A stretch of DNA of 64,000 nucleotides from Antilocapra americana (GCA_007570785.1 ML664175.1:11881441-11945440), one strand, 5' to 3'; positions 1 to 12,410 are shown, counted from the first letter of the stretch. Notes: a model not told the origin generated them from the sequence alone. Translations and numbers: made by a program.

Positions 1-461
1 ATATGCCATATTAACTTGAAACATTTTATATGTATTTTGAGTCCAAACTTGGTATATACATATATAAAGTTCTAAAAAGTTTCTTTGGTCCACGATTAGA
101 AAGTCATTTCAAATAAAAGTTTTAATGGCACAAATAAATTCTCAGGATTGAATACAAAGCACTTTTAAAATGTTTCTCTTCATAATCAAAATGTCTCCAA
201 ATTTTTACTCCCCTTAAATTAGCAAAACAAATATTTAAGATTCTGCTAAATTTAAATATTTCAGCATTGACACTGAGTCAAAGCCTATACCTTTTCATTT
301 TTCAAGAAGAAAACTTATATTTAAGTTAAATGAAAGCTGCCAAAACATTCTCAAGGAGATGCTAAGAAAGTCACTTCTACAAATAATAATAGTGATGCAC
401 AGGAGTATGTGATTCATGTCCTAAAAGACAACATACTATGTACTCTTTAAAAAGAAAAAGG

Positions 462-785
462 TAGTGGAGGCTAGGGTGTGGAGGAAATAGGCTGATAGAG
501 GTACAAACTTCAAGTTGTAAGAGGAATCAAGTCTGAGGATCTAATGTGTAACAGATGATGACTATAGCTAAAAACATGGTATTATATAAATTAAATTTGC
601 TAAGAGAACAGAAGTTAACATTCTCACACACAAAAAGGAAAAATGTAAATATGCAAGGTGATGGATGTATTAAACTTGGTGGGGGGAATCATGCATTCAT
701 AATGCATACAAATATCAAATCACATTGTACACTTTAAATATCTTGGAATTTTGTCAATTATATCTCAATAACACTCAAAAAATGT
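462..785 (+). repeat. Ancient L1 3' end (L1MA/MB type)
   Basis: The segment follows the old mammalian L1 3' UTR pattern: 'gtacaaacttc', 'aatctaatgt', 'gactatagctaa', 'ttgtacactttaaat' and 'aattatatctcaata', then an A-rich end. A 60-codon frame inside it has no meaning as a gene. Confidence 0.7.
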
Positions 786-1394
786 CAAGTGGGTAAAAGA
801 AAAAAGGAAGGAAGGAGAGAAAGTGGGAAGGGAGAAAAAGTAAACTTGGTAACATGTTGACTGATTAATTTATCAGGACTTCAGTATATTAGTCTTGCAA
901 CTTTTTGGCAAGTTTGAATTTTTTTCCAAAATAGGTTCAAAAAACTCAATTATGATTTTCCAACATATCTTGAAGATATTTTCAAATTTTAGTCTTCATT
1001 TTTCACTTGTATGATACATATGAAATCATCTGTTCATTTACAGTACCTAAACTTTAGAGCTTAATACCAACATGAAAGTATTTTCATATCTAAATGCAGT
1101 TAATTTTAGAAATTAAAAAAAAAGAACATCAGCAAATTAGAACTGGCCAATCCTTGTTTTTAAGTACACTGCACTGAGACGATCATAGTATTTTAAATAA
1201 CTACTAAAGACTTCCAGGGAGAAGTACTTTGGTTTACATTCACATTTTAAGAGATTATTTGCATTTTTTCATTAAAATACAATCAAATGAATTAAGATAT
1301 TCTGATACATGATCTAATTATTTCAAATTAACTTTCTACACACAAAGTTATAACCAAATTACATTTTTAAAAGTCTAACATTTATAATCTCTGA
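786..1394. other. Intron 8 stretch, nothing recognised
   Basis: AT-rich intronic DNA with a purine-rich GGAAGG/GAAAGT patch near 805-840. No exon or repeat family is recognised here. Confidence 0.5.
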
Positions 1395-1620
1395 TAAAAG
1401 TATGTAATAGGAAAGCAATTCAAAAAAGATGTGCAGGATGTGCTATATTTAAATTGGATAACCAACAAGAAGCCTGAATGTGGTGGCCTGGATGGGAAGG
1501 GTGCTTGGGGGAGAATGGATACATGTATATGTACGGCTGAGTCCCTTCGCTGTCCACCTGAAACTATCACAACATTGCTAATCAGTTATACCTAAATACA
1601 AAACAAAAAGCTCAAAAAAA
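1395..1620 (+). repeat. Bovine-type L1 3' end
   Basis: Contains the signature 'gggggagaatggatacatg', 'ctgagtcccttcgctg', 'ccacctgaaactatcaca' and a terminal 'aatacaaaac...' A-rich tail typical of ruminant L1 3' UTRs. It is heavily 5'-truncated. Confidence 0.8.
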
Positions 1621-4219
1621 AGAGAGAAAAGATATGCAAGAACCTCAAGACACTATAACTGTTGCCTTGTTCCTTTTATTATAAAGTACAGGAAAACATA
1701 TCATAAATGACTATTATGATACAATTCGAGAAACTGAAATGATAATGTCCTTTCACAGAAAACTAAACTGAAATACTAAGTCATATATGCAGATTTTAAA
1801 AGGCAAAGGATTGAGAACCTTTATTAATATTTACTACGTTTTCTACACAGAAAACTGAATAGAAAGATAACAGCAAATGACTTACAAATATTTAATATAT
1901 TCTCTTAATCTACTTTTAATTTTGGAGTCCAAAGGACTGTATCACTATTCTAGAAACTAGAAAAGATATAAATAAGCATTCTGTATGTAATAATTAGTCT
2001 ATGTATTATAGTTTTAAATAAGTAGTAAATTAATATCATGCCTTATCAAAGATGTGTCATACACAAATTGGTCCAGTGCTGTACTGTCAGACTTGAATTA
2101 AGCACAGAAGACCCCACAATGCAAATCTTTATCAGTTAAAAACAAAAGTAAACAGCACATATTAAAAACTTCAATAATGCACTTCCTATATTTTTAAGGT
2201 CTATCTAATTTAAGGAAAGATAATGCATAAATTTGAGTGTAGTCTTTTGAAATACAGTCTTTAATTCATATCTAGTTTAATATATTTAACTGCTTTCAGT
2301 TTCAATAACTATTGCTTATCTGGAAAGTTTGCTATTTTTACAGACTAACAGCATATGTTGGAATAATTCAGTTATACAGAAAGAAATACAATATTATGTC
2401 TAACTTTATTAGTTGTGACTTAACTTTTTAAATACTGCGACAATTTTTGCTATGCCAGAAATTCAATTAATGATGTTATAAATACCTACAGCTAAGTTAG
2501 AACTCAAGTTCAGTAATTGCTTTACACTATAAATTTAAAAGTTTACCACATATAGTCATCACTGAAAAATACAAATTATGAGTAACAACGATGGATGGAT
2601 AACTCAAAAGACCAACAAAGAAACAGAAACACTTTTCTATCTACAGGATAGTCTGAGAGAGAGTCAAAGAATATCAGTCCTAAACTTGTTAAAAACAACT
2701 CCCCAAAAGAAAAAAATTAAAAAACCTACAAAGGTAAGTTTAATACCTTGAAAGAATCCATAAATACAGTTATAGTGTGAGCAGGCCTAAACATCTACAA
2801 CAATAGTAGCATGCTGACCATTCAACATTTGTCTGAGCAGTAATTCTGAAGCAGAAGTTAGTATACTGCCAGACAGGTTCTAAACAAGAAAAACAGAAAA
2901 GAGTATCTCTACCAAATGAAATGTCCCCCAAAATGTTCTTCACAAATGCTCAGAGGAATAATCAGTGGTTCAGGATTGCCTCTGCAGATGAATTGCACAG
3001 TCAGCCTTCTTCAGTGACCTGGCAAACTGAGACTATGTTCACGGGGTTAACTGATAAGGGAAAGGTGGGTAACAGAGGAGCAGAATCTGCCTTAATAAAA
3101 CAAAGACCCCCTCAAAAATCATGTTAGGAGGGCGTAGCGAATGAAGTACAACAAAGGGCTATCTAATAATATAAAGATTTTACTTTGTGAAGGAACTGAC
3201 ATTTTAGTCTCTAAATAGGCTACTACCTGCTTAACATAAAACTTTGCTTATAAAAAGCGAAGTTTAATCTTTCCAGTTTCCTATTCAAGACTAACTTTGT
3301 TCTGGAAACCAGACTCCCCCCTTTCTAGCGCTCCCTTCTAGGTCCTGCACGATTTCACACGGAAGCCTCCAAGTTAGCCCAGTTTAAGAGCTGTTTCTAC
3401 TTATTATGGAGGAAGGGCAGGAGGAACTGTTTTTCTCACTAAAAGGAAACTGAAGGCAGAACCCAATCACAATAAGAAATTTTAAGAGAACAAATAAAAA
3501 GTAGCATAAAAAAGACTAAAACACAAGAAACATTATCGGAATGTCTCAACCTTCATTGTTTTTTCCACCTTAACTGAGTCAATGAACAGGACTACAGCTA
3601 GTAATTCGAGTAACTATCCTGTGAAAATTAACCCAACAGTATCACAACAAAAATTCTTTTCACTACTATATATTTGAATAGTCAAACAGCTGCAGAATTA
3701 AATGAAATTAAGCTAAATAATACAATAGAAATTAATTAGGTCAAATAAAAATGAAAAGGTTAAGAAAAGCAACAGGCCACAAGCTGAACAGATCAGCTAT
3801 AAAATACTATTGCAAAAAATTAGGCTAAAACTAGCATTACTAAGATCTGCATACAGAAACATTAAGTCACAAAGGAAGGGCAAAGACAGAAGAAATTACA
3901 ATGAAAAATAAACAAGCTGAAACAACAAGAGTTACCTGAATTTACAGAGACAAAACAGACAAGGACCCAGTATACTAGCTCCCAATCTAGAGCTCTTCTC
4001 TATATCTCATGACAATTACCCAAAACGATGCTTAAATTCTAGTCAGACACGACTGAAGCGACGTGGCACACACTCTTAAGAAAGAAGGAAATAGATTCCA
4101 ACCTCTACTTAGATTCAGGAAACATTTCAACTTCTTAGAAATGTCTTAGAGAGATAAAGGTAGGATGTTACATTCTAATAATACTGAGTAAAATAACTAC
4201 CAAATGTACAAAACGTGGA
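1621..4219. other. Intron 8 stretch, nothing recognised
   Basis: About 2.6 kb of AT-rich intron. I saw no splice-flanked exon and no transposon that I can name. The less AT-rich patch near 3290-3480 shows no coding signal. Confidence 0.5.
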
Positions 4220-4370
4220 GTCAAAAGGTCCAGATTCTAGGTTCTTTGTGGTACTAGGTTGTAATCCAACTTTCCTCATCTGTATAATGGAGGAAATAAC
4301 ACCTATACATCACAAGGGAACTGAATTAATTAGTAAGAGCAAATACATAAAGTTGCTTATAAAAACAAAT
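4220..4370 (+). repeat. MIR SINE fragment
   Basis: 'ctttcctcatctgtataatgg' followed by 'aaataacacctatacatcac' matches the 3' half of the MIR consensus; the copy is well diverged, as expected for this ancient family. Confidence 0.55.
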
Positions 4371-4924
4371 AAAATGCAAACCAAATAAATTCAGTTCAGG
4401 TAGTCTAAGGGCAAAGGGAAATGAAGAAGAAAGCTGTCAGGGCAGGTATCCTATTTTAGGAAAAAGCTGTGTCAAAGGAACAAAGACCCTTTCTCTTTCC
4501 CACTCTGGCCCCATTCTTCCATCCCTGCCTAGCTGTTCCCCCAGAAGCTCCTAGAAAAAGGCTTGTGAGAGCTGGAGTTGGGAGTTCAACAAAGAGTAAA
4601 GGAAGAAGGCATAAGATGAAGAACAACAACAAAAATACAAGTAATATGGCCTAGCATTTTCAAACCACAACTCTGCCTACTGTCACTTCAATAAAATAAA
4701 CAGTACTTCATAAAGTAAGTGGTCCAGATATCACAAACTAGACAGAAAAACTAACTGTCCCCCAAACCCTAGTTCAATCATGAGAAAAACATCAAACAGA
4801 CTACAACAGAGGGGCATCCAACAATATCCCTGACCAGTATGCCTCAAAACTGTCAAGGTTATATAAAATAAGAAAAGTCTGAGAAATCATCGCAGCTAGG
4901 AGGAAACGAAAGAGAAATGACAAT

Positions 4925-5185
4925 TAAATGTATGGTTGTATCCTGGACAAGATCCAGAAACAGGAAAAGGACCTGATCTGAATAAGAAATCTGAATAAAC
5001 TATGGGATGATTTTAGTTAACAATAATGTACCAATACTACTTTATTAAGTGTAACAAATGTATCATACATACTAATGAAAGCTGTTACAAAATAGGAAGG
5101 TAGGGGAGATAACGCTCTATAACATCTGTGCAATTTTTGTATAAATTTAAAACTGTTCTAAATATATAGTCTTTTTTTTAAAGTA
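4925..5185 (+). repeat. Ancient L1 3' end (L1MB/MC type)
   Basis: Follows the old L1 3' UTR: 'gtaccaatactactttatta', 'taacaaatgtatcatacata', 'gcaatttttgtataaattt' and 'aaactgttctaaatata', in this order. Confidence 0.65.
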
Positions 5186-5354
5186 GACATGCAGATATCT
5201 GAATATTCAGAAAAAATTGACCAAGCTCTCTTAAGTGGTTAAGAACCACTACATTCTTAACGAACAACAGTCTGGAGTTGAAAATACAAAATGGCAGGAA
5301 GCTTTTAGTCTGAGATCATCTAATCATCTGCCCAGGAGACATTTTGTGAGCAAA

Positions 5355-5560
5355 AATATTAATATGTTGGTTTTCAAACTTTAGAATGCATCAGAATCAC
5401 CTAGAGGGCTTCTTCAGACAAAGACTGATGGGCTCCACACCATCTAGAGTTTCTGATACAGGAGACCTGAGTGAGGCCCATAAATTTATACATTCCTAAC
5501 AAGTTCCCAGGTAATATGGATGCTGCTAGTCTATGGAGCACGGTTAAAGAACCACTATAT
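5355..5560 (+). mobile_element. MER5A hAT-Charlie DNA transposon fossil
   Basis: Starts 'ggttttcaaactttagaatg', continues 'catcagaatcacctagaggg', 'gagtttctgatacagga', 'acaagttcccaggtaatatg', and ends 'agaaccacta'. The ends are near-complementary, as expected for the short inverted repeats of MER5A. Non-coding and immobile. Confidence 0.85.
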
Positions 5561-5967
5561 TAACCACAATATATAAAGAAAAACCAAATGAATCCTTGAG
5601 TTTCTATAGTACTTACTGATGAATAAGGAGAAGGGATTATAAACTTTGTGATAAAATTATCGAACTAATCTTTTTGCCAAGCAGGGAAAAAGAAATTTTA
5701 GTTATACACAAGTTATAAAATACATGAATTATCATAGGAAAGAGTGAGACGTACAATCTGCTGACAATGCAAGTAACACAAAACCAGCACAGATCATTCT
5801 AAGGGACAAGTATCCAAAACTACTGTACTATATAATACATGCAGCCTGTGACATAAACATGTATTTTAATGACAGCAGGGATTGAGTACACTTCAAAGTG
5901 TGGCAGAGAAACAAAAGCTTTGGAATCTGTAAAAAGGATAGTCACTGCTGGCTATAAAAAAAGAGCA

Positions 5968-6264
5968 GTAATGAGAACCCAACATGGGAGACAACAAAAG
6001 GAATGCAGATGTATAGAATAGACTTGTGGACTTTGTGGATGAGGGTAAGGGTGGGATGAGATGGGAGAAGGGCATTGAAGCATGTTAATTGTCATGTGTC
6101 TAATCAATCGCCAGCCCAGGATTGATGCTCGGGACTGGTGCAGCGAGATTTCCCGGGGGGGAGGGAGGAGGGAGGGGGGACCCGGAGGGGAAGCATATGT
6201 AAACGCATGGTGATATCATGACAATGTATGGCAAAAACAATAATAAAAAAAATAAATAAATAAA
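5968..6264 (+). mobile_element. Young bovine L1, 3' end only, with target-site duplication
   Basis: A severely 5'-truncated L1: 'aatagacttgtgg', 'ccagcccaggattgatgctc', a G-rich run, then 'catggtgatatcatgacaat', 'gtatggcaaaaac' and an (AAAT)n tail. AAAAAAGAGCA occurs on both sides (about 5957-5967 and 6266-6276), consistent with a target-site duplication. The same L1 family sits in the opposite direction at 50320-50608. The G-run block (about 6153-6195) is a G-quadruplex candidate. Confidence 0.8.
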
Positions 6265-6276
6265 TAAAAAAGAGCA

Positions 6277-7259
6277 AATTATGTAAGAGTAAAACTATAG
6301 TAATAAAGATATTAAAATATGTATAACAAATCAAAGAATAAATTAAGAATAGAAGAGCCTGTCTTGCCCCATATAAAGTTGAAGTTGATTCTTTTAAAAA
6401 GATCTATCAGAAGGAGAAATTGCTGTTTACAACTCAGAAGATGATGGACTACTGATCAAATTCTATAGCAAATTTATATTCAAAGAGTCAGGGATTCTTT
6501 CTACTTATCTTTCACTTAATAAATTTGTATTTCTCTAAACTAGGCTACTGAACCTATTATACTGTACATGGCAGATCCCCACTGGACTGCAGTGGAAAGG
6601 AGACTATCCTATTCCAGCTTTCTCAATGATAGTGGCTTTCATGGCTAAGGTAGACAACCACAGAATGTGGGTCCATGCAGTCAAGCCAGTGGAGCTATGG
6701 GTCCGGGGTCTCCTGCTCACATCTCTTTTCTGGCAATACTTTCCTTTTGTTAAAATAAAGGCTAGAAATAAAATAATGATAATAAAGGTAGTCTTTTTCT
6801 TCTCACCTGCTGTTCTTGAGCAGGATTTCTCTGCATTTTATCTCACTGCAGAACAAAAGCAAGAACATAACTTCCCCTTGTTGACTCTAAGAACCTCTAC
6901 CCAACCCCCATCCCATTAATTAATTACATTAACTTTTGTGGAACAATTAGCATTCTGATTTTCAGTTTCGCAAATCAGTACTATTTTTCCCCATAAAATT
7001 ACTTATTTCAGCCACTGAATGTACAATACCAAATATCAGGGTATCTCCCTGTTAGTACTCATGTAATTCATTTCAAAATAAAAAGCTACTTCATCTATTT
7101 TTCCATTCACATTATGCTTATGAATTTTACCTAACTTGAGCTGTACAAATGAAGATACTATACAGGCATCACTTTCTCCTGTTCTTTGTAAAATTCAATC
7201 CATCATGAAACTGCTTTTCATTTCAAGCAGTTAAGTCAAGACACATTTAGATAAACTAC
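6277..7259. other. Intron 8 stretch next to exon 8, nothing recognised
   Basis: No repeat family or exon recognised. A 97-codon frame at 6626-6919 on the plus strand shows no domain, low complexity only, and lies antisense to ADAM10; I treat it as chance. Confidence 0.5.
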
Positions 7260-7443
7260 CTGAAGGTGCTCCAACCCACGCCAGACCAAGGACACCATCA
7301 TCAAAATCTCGATCTGTGAAAACGTAGGCCAAACAGTAGTCATCATGATTCTGCTCAGAATTCAGCTCCAGAAACTTCTCCACACCAATATTTGGAAAAC
7401 GGAATGGATTTGTAGGGTCCTTCTCATCAGCAGTTGTATTGAT
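7260..7443 (-). CDS. ADAM10: ADAM10 exon 8 (metalloprotease domain)
   Basis: The 184-base exon has acceptor ACTTTAG and donor GTAGTT. It reads 61 codons from [14 protein letters not shown] through GVEKFLELN and [10 protein letters not shown] to GLAWVGAPS, then one base of a glycine codon. NTT at residue 278 is a second N-glycosylation sequon. It ends at about residue 338, some 45 residues before the HExxH zinc helix, which is not found in the 7.26 kb to its left. Exon 9 therefore lies outside the window and intron 8 exceeds 7.2 kb. Confidence 0.97.
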
Positions 7444-8535
7444 CTAAAGTCCACAAAACAATGATTTTAATAAGCAGCTAATGTTAGCAGAGCTTTAATG
7501 GATGTAGTATCCACTACTTAGTCTTTTTGTTTTTAAGTAGCCACGAGGATATCTAAAGATTTAGAAAAATTTGACCAAGCTGGACAATATACTTGGGGCC
7601 CAAGGAAGTTGGGGCTATATTAATGCTTCTACAGTTATTCCCACTTCCTCCACCCCATAGCTGATCATAGACACCATAAAGAAAGAAAAATGGAAAGACA
7701 AGGTAGAGGAATTAAAACTGAGTATGTTATATTTCTAAACAAATATTCACCCCTTTTCTGAACACTTGGGATAAAAAAGCAAGTTCTGCTTTCAGAATTT
7801 CTAATAAGGAAGTACAGTTTCTCAAATTTAATCATCTGATCAGTCTCCCTTAGTGCTGATCTCCTACATATGGTGATAAGGAAAGGATATAAAACCCTAT
7901 ATTTTACCTAATTAGCAGAACATAAAATAGATATTAAACCCAAAACTATCAATTCAGCAGACAAATCATACTCCTGGTTCTACTTGCCTAGAAAATCATG
8001 AGTCAAGCCCAACTAGCTTCAATTTTTTTTCCTTTGCCCATTTGTTTCTCTATTTCAAGCTGAGTTCCTTCAGAATGTTTCCTTCAACACTTTAGCTACT
8101 ATACTCTTGGGGCAGGTTTCTATTATACAATGTGAAGAATAATCAATTCTGATACCAAACTTCACCAAAACAAAAGCTTTTATTTATGAGTCATTACTTC
8201 TCTTCAGAGACCTCTGCCTATCTTTCTTGCCTGGGAAATCCCATGGTTTTACATATAAGACTGTTGATAGAGAATAAAAAGGAATATATATGAGAAAAAA
8301 CATTGCTTAGAAGGCAAATCTCAGTCTACTGAAAATATCAGTGATAAGGTAAAGTTATTACAGTCAATAAAATGAAAACTACAGGTCGTCTTAGGATCCA
8401 CATCTTTCAGTAAAACCAAGGGGTTTACAAACAGGGTGGCAGAAACCCCTTGAGGGTAACTGCCCAAGGATAGATATGAGAACATCTGGTTTATCCATTA
8501 ATAATTAATCAAAAACAATGAGTTATGGTCATCTA
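7444..8535. other. Intron 7, left part
   Basis: Mostly unassigned AT-rich intron. Positions 7520-7581 resemble 5168-5227 over about 60 bases (roughly 80% by eye), a small dispersed repeat that I cannot name. Confidence 0.5.
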
Positions 8536-8564
8536 ACACACACACACACACACACACACACAAA
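8536..8564 (+). repeat. (AC)n microsatellite
   Basis: About 13 to 14 uninterrupted AC units; a likely length-polymorphic marker inside intron 7. Confidence 0.95.
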
Positions 8565-9240
8565 TCCCAAAATAAGAACACTATGCATCATAAGGAGCCC
8601 ATGCTTAGCAACATGCTACATGTTGCTTTTCCCCACAAAACACAGAAATGAAATTCTGATACTTCTATAATATTGGCTATAAATAAAAACTGCATCTAAA
8701 TTTTAGTTAACATGGGATGATGAATATTTAAATATGTGCTTACAAAATATAAATTTCAAATTATTTAATGGGCCACAAACTTCAACTGATGAGATTTTAA
8801 ACTAAAGCTTTAATCTTGATTAAAGGCCGGAAAAACAACCAACTGCCACATTATTCATTTATAATCATGTGTTTCTTCATAATGCAAATTATTTTACTCA
8901 AAAAAATGCATCTTACTAAAACCTCTTCAGGTGTTCTCTATTTTTCACTGTTTTGCATTTATTCCTCTGTCTACTAAACAGCAATACTTATACCACTTAT
9001 CACTTTTACTTGCTCATTTAAATGTTTATATCGCTCTCAAAATACATGAAAGCAACTGATTACAGTTCTTTATCTATCTATAAACCATATTTCACCTTAA
9101 GACAACTCAATGTAGTATTTAATCATGTCACTTTTAAAAGTAAGGACCACTTTCAGCTATTTTTAAAAATATATTACACATGTATACTAAAACTATAATC
9201 TAGTCAACCATATTTTAAGAAATACAAAGAATTCTCTATG

Positions 9241-9372
9241 GGAAATTCCCTGGAGATCCAGTGGTCAAGACTCGGTGCTTTCACTGAGAGGGCTAGGGTT
9301 CAGTCCCTGGTTGGGGAACTAAGATCCTGCAAGCTGCACAGTGAAGCCAAAAATAAATAAACAAATAATTTT
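9241..9372 (+). repeat. CHR-type tRNA-derived SINE
   Basis: 'aattccctggagatccagtg', 'ggttcagtccctggttgggg', 'aactaagatcctgcaagctg' and an (AAAT)n-like tail match the cetartiodactyl CHR-2 SINE consensus. Confidence 0.8.
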
Positions 9373-10204
9373 TAAAAACCATTAAAATTTTTATTAAAAA
9401 TAAAGAAGTTCTGTGGAAAGTACTTTTGTAAAATGATGACTTAAAACATGGGTTACCTAGCTTATAAACTCAGATTCTTAAAAGCTATATACTTTGAAAG
9501 AATTCATATTTAGAAAATGTTTGAAACAGTCCAATTTTGTTAATAATTGAGTATTTACTTATTAACAATTTATAACATTAAAACTAAGAATCAGCATTTC
9601 TCAAAATGTGTACTGCAGTTCTTTGGAGTCTCAGATGATGTTAACACAAAAAAGGCTAAATTGAGCTTAGAAATGCATGGATTTCTTTCCCAAAAGATTT
9701 CTCAAAACCTGGAATACATTAACGTGCACTGTTAAATTTCAAGAGGAAACAGAATTAAGTGGTTCCCCAACTTTCAATTTTACTTAACCACTGTATCTAT
9801 CCTTCCCTCCACTGGAGCATCAAATGGGACACACTCTAAAATATACTCTATAAGGAAAATCTACAGAAACTATAGAAACTGGAGAAAATGTCAAGTACCG
9901 AATCTCTAGTTACTAGAGCACTTTATAACTAGTATGTTAATCAGACAAATAGAAAACAGTACTTTCTACCATACTTCTTCCACAGTCCAGATTAAAGCTC
10001 TACAGATTTCATTCTTAAATCATAAGTCCAGGTATCCCCTCTGTGTGCATGTACAACCCAAGAATAAAGATAACCTGTATTAGCAAATAAAATTTAAACT
10101 ATTTAATGCATAAAGATGAAATAAAAAGCAAGCATTTTCGTTTTGTAAACACGATCCTTATTGTTTCTCTTTTTTAATGTTAACTATTGAAATTCCTTAC
10201 TTAC
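9373..10204. other. Intron 7, right part, nothing recognised
   Basis: AT-rich intron up to the exon 7 donor. No repeat family named; no additional exon seen. Confidence 0.5.
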
Positions 10205-10297
10205 TCTGATGCGTTTCACCATGAAACTGATGTTACGAATTCCAGAGAAGTCTGTTGTCTGGTAAATTGTATCAATTGCTTTAACATGACTGGATAT
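10205..10297 (-). CDS. ADAM10: ADAM10 exon 7 (metalloprotease domain, first part)
   Basis: The 93-base exon is 31 codons in phase 0 at both ends, with acceptor ATCAATAG and donor GTAAGT. It reads [13 protein letters not shown] to MVKRIR. The NIS sequon at residue 267 is a known N-glycosylation position in this family. It is one of the smallest coding exons of the gene and lies early in the metalloprotease domain. Confidence 0.97.
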
Positions 10298-10549
10298 CTA
10301 TTGATTTTTTAAAAACAGAAAAACATTTTAGAGGCAATGCTGAAACGTGAAAAAGACTGTGAATTTCCATTTTCCAAATCAAGAATTATTCATATTCTAC
10401 CACATTCAAATTTTAAAATGTCAATATCATATACTAGATGAAAGGATGAAAAAGATTAGTGAGCTGGAACTGAGAAGAGAAACTGAATGACTCTCCAGAC
10501 TTTTCTCTGGACAAAACCAAACATGCACTCTTGCTTCGGTCATACAAAA

Positions 10550-10773
10550 CTTTGTTTCCTCAATTCATCCTGCAATGTCATACTTCCATGCCTTTTCACA
10601 TGCTGCTGCCTTATTCCTAGGGTTTTACTCCTTAGACTCAATTCAAACATATTCTGTGAATATCTCCCTGTTAGTATCAGGACACTCAGCTATTCTCTGA
10701 CTCAGTCTTTCCACTGCTACACTGGTACACATTCTGTAAGTTTTGCCCACCACTTACTATGTAGTAGGCACTG
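10550..10773 (+). repeat. Old repeat (L2/MIR-like), left half of an interrupted copy
   Basis: 'ccatgccttttcacatgctg' and 'cttactatgtagtaggcact' are motifs of ancient L2/MIR-like repeats. The copy appears to resume after the Bov-tA insertion with 'ggcactgttttaggggctgg' (10991 on) and 'gtaaacaaaactgagaaggt'. The family name is uncertain. Confidence 0.4.
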
Positions 10774-10989
10774 GGCTTCCATGGTGAGTCAGTGGAAAAG
10801 CACCCACTTGCCAATGAAGGAGACACAGATTTGATCAGTAGGTTGGGAAGATCCCCTCGAGAAGGAAATGGCAACCCATTTGCCTGGGTATTCTTGCCTG
10901 GGAAATCCCATGGATGGAGAGGCCAGGCAGGCTACAGCCCATGGGGTCTAAAAAGCATCGAAGATGACTTAGCAACTAAATAATAACAA
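10774..10989 (+). repeat. Bov-tA SINE with target-site duplication
   Basis: 'gggcttccatggtgagtcag' to 'gatgacttagcaactaa' matches Bov-tA, diverged. AGGCACTG at 10766-10773 is repeated at 10990-10997, giving the insertion ends. It interrupts an older repeat. Confidence 0.85.
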
Positions 10990-10999
10990 AGGCACTGTT

Positions 11000-11985
11000 T
11001 TAGGGGCTGGAGGGATAGTGGTAAACAAAACTGAGAAGGTCCCTATAAACTTATAAAGACTTATTTTAGAGGGGGGAGAAAGGGAAGGAAGTAATACAAA
11101 TGTAAATAATATACATTCAGATTTTTCTAAAATTGAGAGAGACAAGCAGAGTGACAGAACACAGAAAGATCCTCTTTTTACCTAGCTGACTCCCAACTTA
11201 ACTCTCTGGCTTCTGAATAACTCTATATAGAATCTTTCCATCTTCATTTACAAAAAGCACTCCTGCTACCACTTATGTGAAAATATGCATGCATATATAG
11301 TTTCAAAACTATTTTCAAAGAAATTATATAAACACAGAATAGCCAAGTAGAAGCATTAACAATTTTAAAAGTAGCCCAGTTTGCCACACATTGATAAAGA
11401 ACATCATAACACTGCTGATAAAGTCCATTATATATCTGTGCTACCTTCACTCAGCTTGGTTTAGTGATCCCTTATCCAATTTTCTGTTCTTTCTCCACCC
11501 CGAACACTGGTGGTTCAAACATTTCTCCACAGATGACTAATTAGATATCTTAGTTTACTGAGAGTTCATCTTGAGTTCCTGCTCTTTTAACCTTCAAACT
11601 TCTCTATCTTGAGCCATTTCTGTCTTCCTCAAATGGTAACTCTTCCTTATGGAGTAACTTTTATATTCTTAACCCCAATCCTTACTGGATCTTCAAGAAC
11701 ATCGTCTTACATCAATTTTTCTTTTTCATATCTTACACTGCTTCTCTACTAGATCATTTTCCTCTTCTGACCAACTTCTCATGTGTCCCCCTTTCACTCA
11801 AATATTCCATATTATTCTTAAGCCACCACATTTCTGGTTTTTCCATCTCTTGAAACCCTAACTGTTCCTGCAAGCCAATTCCTTATTGTTCACAATGTTT
11901 ACACCCTCACAACTTTACTGAAAGCTTGCTTAAAGCATATCAACAATCTTCTGATAACTAAGTGAAGTAATAGTTATAATCATTC
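11000..11985. other. Intron 6 stretch, unassigned
   Basis: No exon seen. The pyrimidine-rich stretch 11460-11900 resembles an old L2-like repeat in texture, but I cannot assign it. Confidence 0.4.
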
Positions 11986-12000
11986 TCTCTTTTTTCAGCG

Positions 12001-12283
12001 TTCAGTTCAGTTGCTCAGTTATGTCCAACTCTTTGTGACCCCATGGACTGCCGCACAGCATGTTTCCCTGTCCATCACCAATTCCCAGATATTGCTCAAA
12101 CTCATGTCCATTGAGCTGGTGATGCCATCCAACCATCCAACGTCAGACTTCCCTGTCCTTCACTATCTCCTGAAGCTTGCTCAAACTCACGTCCATTTAA
12201 TTAGTGATGCCATCCAACCATCTCATCCTCTGTCATCCCCTTCTCCTCCTGCCTTCAATCTTTCTCAGCATCAGGGTCTTTTT
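12001..12283 (-). repeat. BovB LINE 3' end, antisense, with internal duplication
   Basis: Begins 'ttcagttcagttgctcag', the complement of the ACTGA-repeat tail of BovB, and runs through the coding 3' end. An internal unit of about 80 bases is present twice: 'ccctgtcc..c..gctcaaactc' to 'gatgccatccaaccat' occurs at about 12068-12140 and again at about 12153-12222. Confidence 0.85.
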
Positions 12284-12410
12284 CACTGAGGTATAATTGA
12301 CAAATTAAATGTAAGACATTTAAAGTGTACATCATGACAATTTGACAAACATACACATTGGGAAAGGATCCCTCCCATCAAGTTAGTTAATACACTGAAG
12401 TCATTCTCTT
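12275..12410 (-). repeat. Old L1 fragment, antisense
   Basis: 'ttcactgaggtataattgac', 'atttaaagtgtacatcatga' and 'acaaacatacacattgg' match the antisense 3' UTR of ancient L1M families. Confidence 0.6.

Noticed and set aside
6626..6919. 97-codon plus-strand frame
   Set aside because: Low-complexity, no domain, no family resemblance.
1..7259. Search for ADAM10 exon 9 with the zinc-binding helix
   Set aside because: No minus-strand HExxH-encoding segment with splice borders found; the exon must lie beyond the left edge.
10487..10834. 115-codon frame at an L2-like repeat and Bov-tA
   Set aside because: Composed of repeat sequence running across an insertion boundary.
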